From the NCBI GenBank assembly GCA_002238855.1, contig MPND01000009.1:1-64000 (forward strand): a stretch of 64,000 nucleotides of DNA, written 5' to 3'. Of the stretch, positions 24,717-34,067 are shown one piece after another. A model generated the notes under the pieces. The model did not search any database and had not been told where the DNA came from. It worked only from the letters and a program-made list of their open reading frames with translations. Source of the stretch: SAR202 cluster bacterium bin90. Its GTDB lineage: Bacteria > Chloroflexota > Dehalococcoidia > Lucifugimonadales > JADFKI01. A program made the translations under genes and the position numbers. Every line of letters starts with the position of its first letter. The stretch's first letter is position 1.

Positions 24717-24998
24717 ATGCTATTTCTAGCAATCAGCAGCCCTCACCCAACTCGCCCATCTGAGGTGCGTGAGACCAGGAAGAAATATTGGCCCTGGGCG
24801 CAGGATAAGCTCGACAAAGGCTTGGCACGGGCATTTTACGCGCGCACGGGCAGGGGAGCGGTGGCACTCTTCGATGTCGAGTCCAACGAGGAACTGCATC
24901 GCCTGCTGACGGAGTGGTCGGAGATGATTCCCGCGGAGTTCGAGATATACCCGCTGCTCGACGCTGACGCCGCAGTGCAATTCCTGAACGAAGGCTAG
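24717..24998 (+). CDS. Muconolactone isomerase-like / DUF3303-type small protein
   Basis: 93-residue alpha-beta protein beginning MLFLAISSPHPTRPSEVRETRKKYWPWAQD, with alternating strands ending EFEIYPLLDADAAVQFL. The pattern resembles small dimeric alpha+beta barrel proteins such as muconolactone delta-isomerase. No catalytic residues can be assigned. AGAGGAAAA precedes the ATG. It lies next to the tautomerase pair but on the opposite strand. Its TAG interlocks with the stop of the AttH-like gene in a CTAG at 24995-24998. Confidence 0.6.
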   Translation: MLFLAISSPHPTRPSEVRETRKKYWPWAQDKLDKGLARAFYARTGRGAVALFDVESNEELHRLLTEWSEMIPAEFEIYPLLDADAAVQFLNEG

Positions 24999-26158
24999 TC
25001 GGCATATCCCGTTAGTTCGACATACCCGCTCCCGCTGACAGGCTTCCCGTTCGCTGTGCCATCTATCTGCACCGCGCCCTCCCAGTAGCGGACGATGGCG
25101 GCAAGTTCCTGGTCGCTCACAAAGGGTGTGACTTCGAGATCGATGCCTTCTTCCGGAATCCTGATGCGCCAGCGTGAAGGGTAGGTGCCTCCCAGTGGGC
25201 TCTGCCAGCGGTCCATGACCTCGAGACTGACATCCACATCGTCAAGGCTCCTGTAACTGCCGTCGGCCTCCACGATTGTACCGAGTCGAAAAGGGCTTTC
25301 GCTGTCGCTGCGTGGCCGCAATTCACCGTACATAATGTCACGACCGTCAGACAGTTGAAGCGCGAACCAGTCCCACCCGACCTGCTCGTCCGAGAGTTGC
25401 GAGGAACTCCATTCTCGGTCCATCCAGCTCAGTCCCTGCACCGGGAATGATTTACCATTCACCGAGATAGTGCCTTCGGTTGACATGCGCGTCAGCGAAT
25501 AGTAGTGAGACACCTGCCCCGGGCTGTCCCCCTTGCGGCTGAATCCCTCGTCCCCGTGAAGGACGATTCCTTTCTCGCCGTTCAGACTCAGATTGATTCC
25601 AATGCCCTCGGCACTCGCCCGAAGACGTAATGGAAGGAGACTGTCGCCGTCTGTTTCTGCTGACCAGTCCTCCAGCCAGACTCGGAAAGGCGTTGCGACC
25701 GCACCTGCCAATCCAAGCACATCACGGCTGTATCGCTCGAAAGAGTGAAACTCATCGTTATGTACGTCCGTTAGCGCGAAATGGGCGGTGTACATCTGCT
25801 CCGTCGCCCATTCGGAAGTGCGGTTGAATTCTTCTGAGGTTAAGCCTATTCTGAAGAAGGTCAGCTCGTATCCGAAGTGCCTGCCGTCCGAAGTGCTGAC
25901 ATTGCCGGTGTAATACCACCACTCCAGGGCGTAGTCAGGGTGCGGCCCGTGATCGCCGGGGAAGTTCAATTCGCGAGGGCCGGTAACTTTCTTGAAACCC
26001 GCACCTCCCGGGTTCAGCGCGTCCGAAAGTGACAGGTTCGCTCCAACTTCAGCACTGTCTTCCGCCCGGGTAAGCCCGTAGGCAGCCCCGCCCAGCGCCC
26101 CAATCACCAGAGCTAGGACTGTAGCCACAAACCCGACGCGTAGGAGACTACTCCTCAT
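24995..26158 (-). CDS. AttH/CrtC-like exported lipocalin-type protein
   Basis: 387 residues from ATG 26158. A signal or membrane segment (VGFVATVLALVIGALGGAAYGL, in outline) is followed by the two-lobed lipocalin-like fold of the AttH/CrtC family: FPGDHGPHPDYALEWWYYTGN, GYELTFFRIG, YTAHFALTDV, SWMDREWSSSQL, GWDWFALQLSDG. These proteins accompany MacB-like ABC exporters, as in the Agrobacterium att region; CrtC itself is a carotenoid hydratase. The start overlaps the end of the permease gene by 11 bases, so translation is coupled. Function probably concerns an exported lipid-like or other hydrophobic compound, which is inference. Confidence 0.8.
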   Translation of the reverse strand: MRSSLLRVGFVATVLALVIGALGGAAYGLTRAEDSAEVGANLSLSDALNPGGAGFKKVTGPRELNFPGDHGPHPDYALEWWYYTGNVSTSDGRHFGYELTFFRIGLTSEEFNRTSEWATEQMYTAHFALTDVHNDEFHSFERYSRDVLGLAGAVATPFRVWLEDWSAETDGDSLLPLRLRASAEGIGINLSLNGEKGIVLHGDEGFSRKGDSPGQVSHYYSLTRMSTEGTISVNGKSFPVQGLSWMDREWSSSQLSDEQVGWDWFALQLSDGRDIMYGELRPRSDSESPFRLGTIVEADGSYRSLDDVDVSLEVMDRWQSPLGGTYPSRWRIRIPEEGIDLEVTPFVSDQELAAIVRYWEGAVQIDGTANGKPVSGSGYVELTGYAD

Positions 26159-28730
26159 GAAGCACCTCAGCGGGAGATAAGCGCGACATCTTGAATGCCG
26201 GATAGATCGACGCAAGCAGCGCGGCAGCCACGGCGATGGCAACGGCCTGCGCCAGCACGAGTGGATAGACCTCCATGTCCATTGACCAGCCGAATGACCT
26301 GCGGTTTACGATATAGATTAGGACAGCGCCCTGTATGAGACCCAGCGGAAGCGCGAGCAAGCCCGCCACCAACCCCATTAACCCTGTCTGCGAGGTGAAC
26401 ATCAGCCATACTTGCCTCGGCGTGAAGCCGATGGCGCGCAGCGTTCCGAATTCGGTGGAACGCTCCATCTGTATCGCCATTAGCGCGCTAAGCACGCCTA
26501 CGAACGCGACGGCAATGGAAAGTGCAAGCACGACCGTCGTAATGGCAAAGCTGCGCTCGAATACCTCAAGTGCCGCAGACTTCAGTTCGGCGTTAGACCG
26601 GATTCGAACTTCGGTATCACCGCCTAACGCATCCTCTATCTCTCTCTTCAGGACATCGACCTTTATACCGTCAGCAGCGGTAACGCCGATTCCAGTGATC
26701 CTGTCGTCATCCCAGAAGTGATCGTAAGCGGTGCGGCTCATCATGACTTTGCCGTTGGCAGAATGGCGGTAGTCGTAATAGATCCCCGCAACACGAAAAT
26801 CAACCATCCCTTCCCCTGTTAGGAGGCTGATCCTGGACCCGATGTCGGCCTCATTGTGATAGGCGAAAGGCTCTGAAACGGCGACGGCGCCTCCGCTCTG
26901 AAGGTCGTTCCATACCAGGGCGGGGTCTCCCTCCTTGAATGAATTATAGCGAACGAAGTTGTTAAGGCTCGTGTCAACAGCTAGTAGCTCCACCTCACCG
27001 CCTGGAGAATTGACTCGCGCATTGCGGACGGAGCGGATACTCTCCACTGAATCAAGTTCACGGATGCGCTCAAGAATCTGGGGCGATAAACCTGCAGTGG
27101 TTGCTTGGGAGCTGAATGACGCAGGAGAGACATAAATGTCCGAGCCTAGTGAGTTGTCCAGCCACTGCACAACGGTCCCGCGAAAGCTCTGCACCATCGT
27201 GCTTATGGAGATCGTGATGGATATGGCAACGGCGAGGGCCGCAACCGCAACCGCAGTGCGGCTTATGGATGAAGCCATGCCGCGCGCAGCCATGGCACCC
27301 ATCGTCCCGAAGAACCTGCCCATCACCGGCGAAATCATTCTGCCAATAAGTACAATGCATACCGGCGTGAGCATCGCATATCCAAGGACAAGCACGCCCA
27401 CTCCCAGAAACGCTGGAATCAGGGACCCGGCAGGGAGAACAACGAGCGCAGCCCCAGCACCTATCATGCATACACCGGCGGCGGACACTAGGGGGGCTGC
27501 GCCTCTGAGGCGGGTCTCAAGATGAGAGCGTGTGAGAGTGTCCCTAGCAGAAACTCCGGTGGCTTCGAGCGCGGGAACGAACGCTGCCGTCAATGTCGCG
27601 ACCAACCCTAGCAGCAATCCCTTGACTAGGGACCACAGAGGAATCGAAAGCTCCTGAATAGACACAACAAAGAAGAGGTCGCTGATGGTCTGCGTGATGA
27701 TGTTCAGAATGCCGCGCCCGACCACTACGCCGAGTAGAACGCCAATTACAGAACTGACAATGCCTATCAGCAGCGCCTCGCTGAGGATCATCGCAAAAAT
27801 CTGCTGCCTCGTAACTCCGACCGCGCGCAGTGCGCCGATTACTGGCCGGCGCTGCACGACGGAGAAAGCCATGGCGTTGTAAATAAGGAACGCGCCTACA
27901 ATCAGGCCCAGCAGGCTCACAACAAACAGATTGTCGTCAAAAGACTTGGTCAGTTCGTCAATCGTGGCGGAGTGAGTTTCTGAGCTGACCACTATTGCCT
28001 CAGAAGGCAGCACGCCGTTTATTCGCTCGAGAGTGGCATCACCTCGATCGCCCTGCGAAAGGATGAGGTCGATGTGGCTGAGGCGCCCCTCGAATCCAAG
28101 CAGTTCCTGCGCCGTGGAGATGTCTGTTATAACAAGGCTCTTCAGTGTCTCGCTGCTGAGACTGTTCCGCGGCGTGATCAGCCCGGCGATCTCCACTGAA
28201 CGCTCGGCATCGGCAATTCGGAGGTCAATAGTATCGCCAGCCTGTATTCCAAGCATGTCTGCAGTCTCGTTGGATATCAGCGCCGAGTTCGGTGTCGCGA
28301 GAAGGAAGGTCGCATTTCGCACGGGGGCGTTCGACCTTCCGATCGCGGTGCCTGCTCCCGTGTATGGGCGGAACTGCGCATCGGCAAGAGAGTCTATGCC
28401 CAGCAAGCGCAATGGGACGGAGCGCGCATCTGCGCCGTCTGTGTAAGCGTATCCCTCAACGACCGGTGCGGATGACCTGATGCCGAGATCTACCCGCAGT
28501 GCTCGATAGGTATCTTCCGGCAGTCCACCGGGGCCGCCTACGATGCGGTGTGTTGCTCTGCCATTGACCGCGTCGCTGGACAGACTGAATGCATGCTTCG
28601 CGCTCTGATTACCCAGATCGATAGCGACCACGATCGCCACGCCGAGCGTAATCCCCAGTACAGATAGCGCCGACTGCCAAGGCCGGTTGAGTAGATACCG
28701 TAGGCTGGACAGCCAAAGCACACCGCTCAA
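26148..28730 (-). CDS. FtsX/MacB-type ABC transporter permease
   Basis: 860-residue permease with an N-terminal helix (about 15-38), a large extracytoplasmic MacB-like core, three helices ending near residue 400, a second long block of helices (about 410-530), another extracytoplasmic core and three final helices. There are two FtsX domains (VVSLLGLIVGAFLIYNAM...ALRAVGVTRQQI and TVVLALSIAVAFVGVLSALMAI...LRAIGFTPRQV). The start is TTG 28730, eight bases after AGGAG. It lies 21 bases downstream of the ATPase gene. The organisation is that of exporters moving lipids or lipoproteins rather than uptake systems. Confidence 0.88.
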   Translation of the reverse strand: MSGVLWLSSLRYLLNRPWQSALSVLGITLGVAIVVAIDLGNQSAKHAFSLSSDAVNGRATHRIVGGPGGLPEDTYRALRVDLGIRSSAPVVEGYAYTDGADARSVPLRLLGIDSLADAQFRPYTGAGTAIGRSNAPVRNATFLLATPNSALISNETADMLGIQAGDTIDLRIADAERSVEIAGLITPRNSLSSETLKSLVITDISTAQELLGFEGRLSHIDLILSQGDRGDATLERINGVLPSEAIVVSSETHSATIDELTKSFDDNLFVVSLLGLIVGAFLIYNAMAFSVVQRRPVIGALRAVGVTRQQIFAMILSEALLIGIVSSVIGVLLGVVVGRGILNIITQTISDLFFVVSIQELSIPLWSLVKGLLLGLVATLTAAFVPALEATGVSARDTLTRSHLETRLRGAAPLVSAAGVCMIGAGAALVVLPAGSLIPAFLGVGVLVLGYAMLTPVCIVLIGRMISPVMGRFFGTMGAMAARGMASSISRTAVAVAALAVAISITISISTMVQSFRGTVVQWLDNSLGSDIYVSPASFSSQATTAGLSPQILERIRELDSVESIRSVRNARVNSPGGEVELLAVDTSLNNFVRYNSFKEGDPALVWNDLQSGGAVAVSEPFAYHNEADIGSRISLLTGEGMVDFRVAGIYYDYRHSANGKVMMSRTAYDHFWDDDRITGIGVTAADGIKVDVLKREIEDALGGDTEVRIRSNAELKSAALEVFERSFAITTVVLALSIAVAFVGVLSALMAIQMERSTEFGTLRAIGFTPRQVWLMFTSQTGLMGLVAGLLALPLGLIQGAVLIYIVNRRSFGWSMDMEVYPLVLAQAVAIAVAAALLASIYPAFKMSRLSPAEVLHEE

Positions 28731-28751
28731 ATTCTGCGCTCCTGCGACTGA

Positions 28752-29471
28752 CTATCCTATACGGGTTTCGGTCAAATGCGGCACTGTCTTCTCACCACTG
28801 TGCTTGCGCTCGACGAGCTTGCCGTCTTCCATCGCTAGAACGCGCTCCGCCATTTCGACCACCGTATCGCTATGTGAAACAACGATGATCGTCTTGCCGT
28901 GTTCTGCGGCGAGGCCTTTCAGCAGGGAAAGGATCACATTGCCGGTGCTGGCGTCAAGATTGCCAGTGGGCTCATCGGCAAGTATCAGCAGTGGGTCGTG
29001 AACGAGGGCGCGTGCTATTGCCACACGCTGTTGCTCACCGCCCGACAGCCTGTCCGGATAGCTGCTCACGCGGTCTTCCATTTCGACCTGTTCCAGCATG
29101 TGCGCTACTCGGCTGTTGGAGTCCGCGCTCGCGAATCCATTGAGCTGGAGTGGCAGCAGCAAATTCTCCTTGACGGTCAGTGTTGGAATCAGATTGAAGA
29201 ATTGGAAGACGAACCCAATGTTCTTGCGCCTGAATATCGTGCGCCCCTTCTCTGACAGACCGGTAATGGCGGTTGAATTTATGAGAACATCGCCGCTTGT
29301 AGGAGTGTCGATTCCGCTGACGAGATTGAGCAGCGTTGTCTTGCCTGATCCGCTTGGACCCGCAAGCGCGACAAACTCCCCTTCGAATATCTTGGCATCG
29401 GTTCGCCTGATTACTGATCGCTCCCTGTTTTCCTCTTTGTAGCTCTTTGCGAGGGCGCGAATCTCTACCAT
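28752..29471 (-). CDS. ABC transporter ATPase (LolD/MacB type)
   Basis: 239 residues from ATG 29471. Walker A GPSGSGKTT, Q-loop FVFQFFNLIPTLTVKENLLLPL (LolD/MacB-type), signature LSGGEQQRVAIARAL, Walker B LILADEPTGNLD, H-loop VVSHSD. It energises the large permease downstream. Start uncertain: the family N-terminus (VEIRALAKSY) begins here, but the nearest ribosome-like bases touch the ATG. Longer forms from 29534 or 29585 are open and lack a ribosome site. It is the first gene of the three-gene exporter operon. Confidence 0.88.
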   Translation of the reverse strand: MVEIRALAKSYKEENRERSVIRRTDAKIFEGEFVALAGPSGSGKTTLLNLVSGIDTPTSGDVLINSTAITGLSEKGRTIFRRKNIGFVFQFFNLIPTLTVKENLLLPLQLNGFASADSNSRVAHMLEQVEMEDRVSSYPDRLSGGEQQRVAIARALVHDPLLILADEPTGNLDASTGNVILSLLKGLAAEHGKTIIVVSHSDTVVEMAERVLAMEDGKLVERKHSGEKTVPHLTETRIG

Positions 29472-29933
29472 CACCTTACGCACACACTCATCGGAAAGAT
29501 ACGAGGTGCGATGGGTCTGCGTGTTTAACGACATTTCTGTGATAGTGCTATGTCCTCTCGTCCAGCCCGAGCCTGTGATCGGCAACGTAATTTTGCTCCT
29601 GCAATTATTATTGCATCTTTTTCAGGAACAGGCATAAGCAGAAACATTCACTACGATTACTATTGCACAGGCGATCGAATCAAGTCCGTCTCTGCTGGCC
29701 CCAGACCGCAGCGTAGGCAAATCATCCCTCTGCCAAACCACTCGTCAACTCATTAGCACTCGCGGTGAAATAGCGAGATCTGACATAGTTGATCGGGTCA
29801 TCAACAATGCCAATGTCGCAAGGTGATGCCCTTACTTCAAAGAGGTTAGGGTAGCGATTAGACAGCAGTGCATGTAAAATAGTGCCGTTGATGCGCATAT
29901 CACAACGTCATCCCATAGGGGGCTTGAAACACA
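29472..29933. other. Intergenic region upstream of exporter and cyclophilin genes
   Basis: About 460 bases between divergent operons. It holds a small AT-rich hairpin, TGCAAT-tatt-ATTGCA at 29600-29615 followed by TCTTTTT, that could be a weak terminator or nothing. I see no RNA gene and no convincing promoter pair, though promoters for both sides must be here. Confidence 0.4.
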
Positions 29934-30695
29934 ATGCTGGTCAGATACTCACGTACAATTGCTTATGCGGCTATTGCCGTGCTTGCGCTTCTGGCAATGG
30001 CTGCCTGCTCTAGTGGACCCGAGCTTGGCGCCCCTAAAGCGCCGACTGCTGCTCCCGCTCCTGCTCAAGCGCCGGCTCAGCCTGCGCCTGCCGCTCCTGC
30101 GCCTCCCGCGCCCGCGCCGGAATCAGCCACTAAGGAGTGGGACGCACCCCCTGCAATGACGATAGACACTAGCAAGGACTACACCGCCGTCATCGAACTG
30201 GAGAAGGGCGGGGAAATTGTCATTGACCTGCTTGAAGACGGCGCGCCCATTACGGTGAACAATTTTGTCTTCCTGGCGCGTGAAGGCTTCTACGACGGAG
30301 TAACATTCCACCGCGTGCTGGAAGGCTTCATGGCACAAACTGGCGATCCAACCGGGAGCGGCGGTGGCGGGCCGGGATACCGCTTCAATAACGAGCTCAG
30401 TCCCGACCTTCGTCACGACGGACCGGGCGTGCTTTCGATGGCGAATGCGGGCATGCGGAATGGGCAAGGCACCAACGGCAGTCAGTTCTTCATTACCTTC
30501 CGAGAAACTCACTTCCTTGACGGATACAATCTGGACGGTTCCGAAAAGGATTGTGCAGCCGAGTCCTGCCACTCTGTCTTTGGCAGGGTAGAGGAGGGGA
30601 GCATGGGCGAAGTGATGAACATCAGCCTGAGGGATCCCAGCAGCGCGACCTCACCCGGTGATGTAATCAAGACGATCAGGATAGAAGAAAATTAA
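29934..30695 (+). CDS. Cyclophilin-type peptidyl-prolyl isomerase, lipoprotein
   Basis: 253 residues. A lipoprotein signal with lipobox LAMAAC (Cys25) is followed by a Pro/Ala-rich spacer (about 38-63) and a cyclophilin domain: [31 protein letters not shown] carries the catalytic Arg, then [27 protein letters not shown] and HSVFGRV. It would fold proteins outside the membrane. An insertion with two Cys ([10 protein letters not shown]) could form a disulphide and is absent in the downstream copy. It is followed 26 bases later by a second cyclophilin gene. Confidence 0.92.
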   Translation: MLVRYSRTIAYAAIAVLALLAMAACSSGPELGAPKAPTAAPAPAQAPAQPAPAAPAPPAPAPESATKEWDAPPAMTIDTSKDYTAVIELEKGGEIVIDLLEDGAPITVNNFVFLAREGFYDGVTFHRVLEGFMAQTGDPTGSGGGGPGYRFNNELSPDLRHDGPGVLSMANAGMRNGQGTNGSQFFITFRETHFLDGYNLDGSEKDCAAESCHSVFGRVEEGSMGEVMNISLRDPSSATSPGDVIKTIRIEEN

Positions 30696-30721
30696 TCTGA
30701 TTAGGACGAATTGGAGGAATT

Positions 30722-31252
30722 GTGACAACCAAGCAATATAGTGCGCCGCCCGAGATGGCGTTAGATCAGAGTAAGAAATACACTGCGGTAATCGAGATGG
30801 AGAACGGCGGCGAAATCGGGATAGAGCTCTTCGCCGCGGACGCTCCTGTCACGGTAAACAACTTTGTGTTCCTGGCCCGCGAAGGCTACTACGACGGGGT
30901 TACCTTCCATCGCGTTATCCCAGGTTTTATGGCGCAGGGCGGAGACCCGACAGGTTCGGGCAGCGGAGGACCTGGCTACCAGTTTGACGATGAGTTCCAC
31001 CCGAACCTGCGGCACGATTCACCAGGCATGCTGTCGATGGCGAATGCAGGTGTACGAGGTGGTCGCGGAACAAACGGAAGTCAATTCTTCATCACCTTTG
31101 TCCCTACGCCGCACCTCGACAACAACCATTCTGTCTTTGGCAAAGTCGTGTCCGGCATGGATGTCGTAAACGGCATCACTGTCCGTGATCCAATGCGTCA
31201 GAGAACCCCCGGAGACGCAATGAAAACCATCCGGATTGAGGAATCCGATTAG
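30722..31252 (+). CDS. Cyclophilin-type peptidyl-prolyl isomerase, cytoplasmic
   Basis: 176 residues, closely similar to the preceding gene but without signal peptide or spacer, so cytoplasmic. Motifs [46 protein letters not shown] and NHSVFGKVV are intact. The start is GTG 30722 with GGAGG upstream. The pair looks like a tandem duplication in which one copy is exported. The operon ends at a strong hairpin. Confidence 0.92.
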   Translation: MTTKQYSAPPEMALDQSKKYTAVIEMENGGEIGIELFAADAPVTVNNFVFLAREGYYDGVTFHRVIPGFMAQGGDPTGSGSGGPGYQFDDEFHPNLRHDSPGMLSMANAGVRGGRGTNGSQFFITFVPTPHLDNNHSVFGKVVSGMDVVNGITVRDPMRQRTPGDAMKTIRIEESD

Positions 31253-31298
31253 TACACGCTGGGCGGCATAGTTCATCCCAACAATGGACACACAAAAT

Positions 31299-31334
31299 GA
31301 GAGGCGCTGACAGTAAATTCTGTCAGCGCCTCTC
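31299..31334. terminator. Bidirectional hairpin terminator
   Basis: Perfect 15-bp stem GAGAGGCGCTGACAG / CTGTCAGCGCCTCTC with a 6-base loop TAAATT. It lies between the convergent cyclophilin and VWA-like genes. It is followed by TTATCTT on the + strand and ATTTTG on the - strand, so it can stop transcription from both sides. Confidence 0.85.
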
Positions 31335-31374
31335 TTATCTTGCACCCGTTTCTGGACGAGCTTTCTTGGTCAGT

Positions 31375-33564
31375 CTAGTCGTCGCCCACTGCCGGCGCGA
31401 TGGAAGGCTCGGTGTCTTCCTCCGGCTTCACCAGGTGCAGACTGAACAGCTTGCCCTGCGTTCCGATCCAGGACTGGAGGCCCGCACTCTGCTCCTCGCC
31501 GCTTATGAGCGGCCTGTTGTTGACGCGAATGCTGGGCTCGGTCTGCATGCTGCGAATCTCCACATCTTCCTTGCTGAAGAAGAACGACAGGCCGTGCAGC
31601 TCAGGAATACCGAGTTCCTCTCCGAGCAACAGGTTCTTATGCGTCACCAGCGTCATGAATGGACGCTCGATGGCGGTGAAGTCCACTAGCAGTTCGCCCT
31701 CATCATCATAGATGTAGCCGTACGGCTTTGGCCTTGTCAGTCCGTAAATTGCGTAGCCTATTCCCGCCGTCAGAAGCACAACTACTAGGCTTGCCGCCGA
31801 GATGATGGCGATCAATACCGGGAAGTCCGTACTCTCTTCGGGCGCTGGTGGCTCTACTACAACCGGCGGCGCGGGTGGCGGTGCAGGGGCGGGCTCCGGT
31901 GCTGGCGGCGGCGGCGCCTGCTGCACTATTACAGGTTGAGGCCGGGCGGGCGGCGGCGGATACGACGAAAGCACTGCCGAATCGGATGAGAACATGTAAT
32001 CGCGCGCTGCGTAATCCATATTCAGGTTGAACAGAACGGTGTGCAGCTCTTCATTTTCGGGCGTGAATACGATGTCAAACGCCCATGCGTGCGCCGCATT
32101 CAGAAGCTCCTGCGGGACCAGTTCGATTGTACCGGCGCCACTTGCGGACGAAATATCCGCTGAAATCAGGCTTGTAGGGATAGCGTAAGGCTGCCCGTTG
32201 ACGGTGACCTCTGCAGTACCGATTATCACGCGATCACCCGGCACCAGGGCATCCGTGTGCGCCAGGTGTACATCTAGCACTGGGAATGCCTGCGCCGATA
32301 CCGACCTGTGTGTCGAGATAGTGTGATGGTGCTGCGGCCAGTTCAGTTCCAACTCGACCTTGTGTTCACCTTCGTATGCCAGTGGCGGGATTGTCGCCGA
32401 GTAATAGGCGTCGCCGGCAACCGCATCCCCGAACTCGCCGTTGTCGTTCAGAGTGTATGTGAAAGTCTGTGCGGTGGGAGCGACGATCGTTGCGCGAAGC
32501 TCGGCATCTGGTACGGCAACGCGCTCCAGCCCGTCCGATATATACACAACGAACTCGGTGCTCTGGTCATGTGGAATCGTATCGAAGGACACGAAATGCA
32601 GGTCCAGCTTGTTCTTGGGATAGTGCCATGCTGAGATGAAGCCGTCTCCGCCGCGAACGTCCACGGTCCATTCGCCGGGAGCGGGATCCGTCAGTGTCCA
32701 AATTACGACATGAGGAGTTTCCACGACGCTGGACAATGCTCGGTCACCCTCGGAAGCCTTGACGCCGGAGGGGTTATGCAGGCTGAGAGAGCCCGTAGAA
32801 CCTTGCTTGAAGAACACCAGCGACGCCTCAGTCGTGCTCGGCGGAATGTTCAGCGAAGCCGTAAACACATCGTTGGGAGCAAGTTGGTCCTGTCCTACCT
32901 CGAACAGCGTGCCCTTTGCGTCCTCACTCAATATCTTGTCAGCAATGACCTTTAGCTCCTGCGGCGTCGACAGCGGCAGAATGTCGCCACCTGTCCCGCT
33001 GGAGACGGTACGCATAAAGTCCTTCGCATACGTCGAAGAGCCCGGCAGCGAAACGCTGACGACCTGCCAACCTTCTTTGTTAAAGGCATTGATCGTCTCA
33101 CCAACCGCGTATTCGGCGCTTGGCGCTTCACCTTCAAGCTCACCGCCCGATATTACATACACGGTTGAGCCATCGCCGGCGCCCTCGAACCTCATCAGTT
33201 CGTGGGCGTAGGAGAGGGATGCTGACAAGTCTTCAACCGGCACGGAGGACGAGTCCTCGATACGGCTGATGACATCTCGGTAAGTACTCTTGTGCTCGGC
33301 GCTTCCGGCGAGTGCGGGGCCAATAGCCTCTTCGTCCCCGGTCGTGAGGAATCCGATGCTCTGGTCTTCGCGAAGTTCTGAAAGCAGCCCAATGAACGAG
33401 ACAGTCAGATCTCGGTTTAACTCTGTCGCCCCAGATGCATGCCTGTCGACGATAACGATGTCAACCGGCTCGTTGTTCTGAGCGCGCAGCAACCCTGTCT
33501 GGCTGGCAGTCCACGAAAGTAATAGTATTGCTGCAAAGGCAAATGCAATGTAGATTTTTTTCAT
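31375..33564 (-). CDS. VWA-like membrane protein with cytoplasmic FHA-like tail
   Basis: 729 residues. A signal peptide (IYIAFAFAAILLLSWTASQ) leads to a von Willebrand A-like domain (about 35-215: VDIVIVDRHASG ... GSTVYVISGGELEGE ... GWQVVSVSLPG). The DxSxS MIDAS triad is not present; it reads DRHAS. Beta-rich domains follow (about 220-540), then a Pro-rich stalk (PPPPAPEPAPAPPPAPP), a membrane helix (LIAIISAASLVVVLLTAGIGYAIYG) and an 85-residue cytoplasmic domain (LLLGEELGIPELHGLSFFF...VRVNNRPL) with FHA-like strands. GGAGGTGGAAG precedes the ATG. It may link an outside ligand to an inside phospho-partner, which is inference. Confidence 0.65.
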   Translation of the reverse strand: MKKIYIAFAFAAILLLSWTASQTGLLRAQNNEPVDIVIVDRHASGATELNRDLTVSFIGLLSELREDQSIGFLTTGDEEAIGPALAGSAEHKSTYRDVISRIEDSSSVPVEDLSASLSYAHELMRFEGAGDGSTVYVISGGELEGEAPSAEYAVGETINAFNKEGWQVVSVSLPGSSTYAKDFMRTVSSGTGGDILPLSTPQELKVIADKILSEDAKGTLFEVGQDQLAPNDVFTASLNIPPSTTEASLVFFKQGSTGSLSLHNPSGVKASEGDRALSSVVETPHVVIWTLTDPAPGEWTVDVRGGDGFISAWHYPKNKLDLHFVSFDTIPHDQSTEFVVYISDGLERVAVPDAELRATIVAPTAQTFTYTLNDNGEFGDAVAGDAYYSATIPPLAYEGEHKVELELNWPQHHHTISTHRSVSAQAFPVLDVHLAHTDALVPGDRVIIGTAEVTVNGQPYAIPTSLISADISSASGAGTIELVPQELLNAAHAWAFDIVFTPENEELHTVLFNLNMDYAARDYMFSSDSAVLSSYPPPPARPQPVIVQQAPPPPAPEPAPAPPPAPPVVVEPPAPEESTDFPVLIAIISAASLVVVLLTAGIGYAIYGLTRPKPYGYIYDDEGELLVDFTAIERPFMTLVTHKNLLLGEELGIPELHGLSFFFSKEDVEIRSMQTEPSIRVNNRPLISGEEQSAGLQSWIGTQGKLFSLHLVKPEEDTEPSIAPAVGDD

Positions 33565-33662
33565 CTTCCACCTCCGTACAAGTCAGAATTGCATAAGTTA
33601 AAAAAGTGATTCAACGCATTTTTAGTTCTTTTTTGGGCATCAAATTAGAAAGAGTATCGGAA

Positions 33663-34067
33663 ATGTCCGAAATTCCGACTCACTTGCACACCTGTTTGCG
33701 CAGTATTCGTCTCATTCCATTGAGGAAGTCTTGGCGCTGGTTCGCGCTGGCTGCGGTCGTCCTCACGGCATCAATTGCGCTCTTGTCCTGCGAAAATGGC
33801 AACAACGAAGCGACGGCAGATAAGGGACTGCAGTTTGAAGAGGTCAGAGGTATGGTGCTAGAGGTAGAGCCGGAGTCGCTTATATCCCTAGTGGCGCTGG
33901 AGGTTGTGGACACCGAGGGCAAAGTCTGGCGCTTTGAGGGCAGGGGAAAGGTAGTGCCGGACTTTACGCCGTCTCATCTCAATGAGCACAAGCTCTTGGG
34001 GCAGGAGGTCCTGGTGATCTACTATCGGGACGGGGAGGAATTAGTCATCCACGACATCACTGACTAG
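33663..34067 (+). CDS. Small putative lipoprotein
   Basis: 134 residues from ATG 33663 (AAAGAG eight bases upstream). An unusually long cytoplasmic N-terminus (about 40 residues, RSIRLIPLRKSWRW) precedes a hydrophobic segment with lipobox IALLSC. The mature part (about 80 residues) is a small beta domain (VRGMVLEVEPESLISLVALEVVDTEG, LLGQEVLVIYYRDGEELVIHDITD) of OB-like appearance. Function unrecognised. Its end overlaps the convergent YtkA-like gene by 11 bases. It is divergent from the VWA-like gene, so a shared envelope role is possible. Confidence 0.55.
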   Translation: MSEIPTHLHTCLRSIRLIPLRKSWRWFALAAVVLTASIALLSCENGNNEATADKGLQFEEVRGMVLEVEPESLISLVALEVVDTEGKVWRFEGRGKVVPDFTPSHLNEHKLLGQEVLVIYYRDGEELVIHDITD

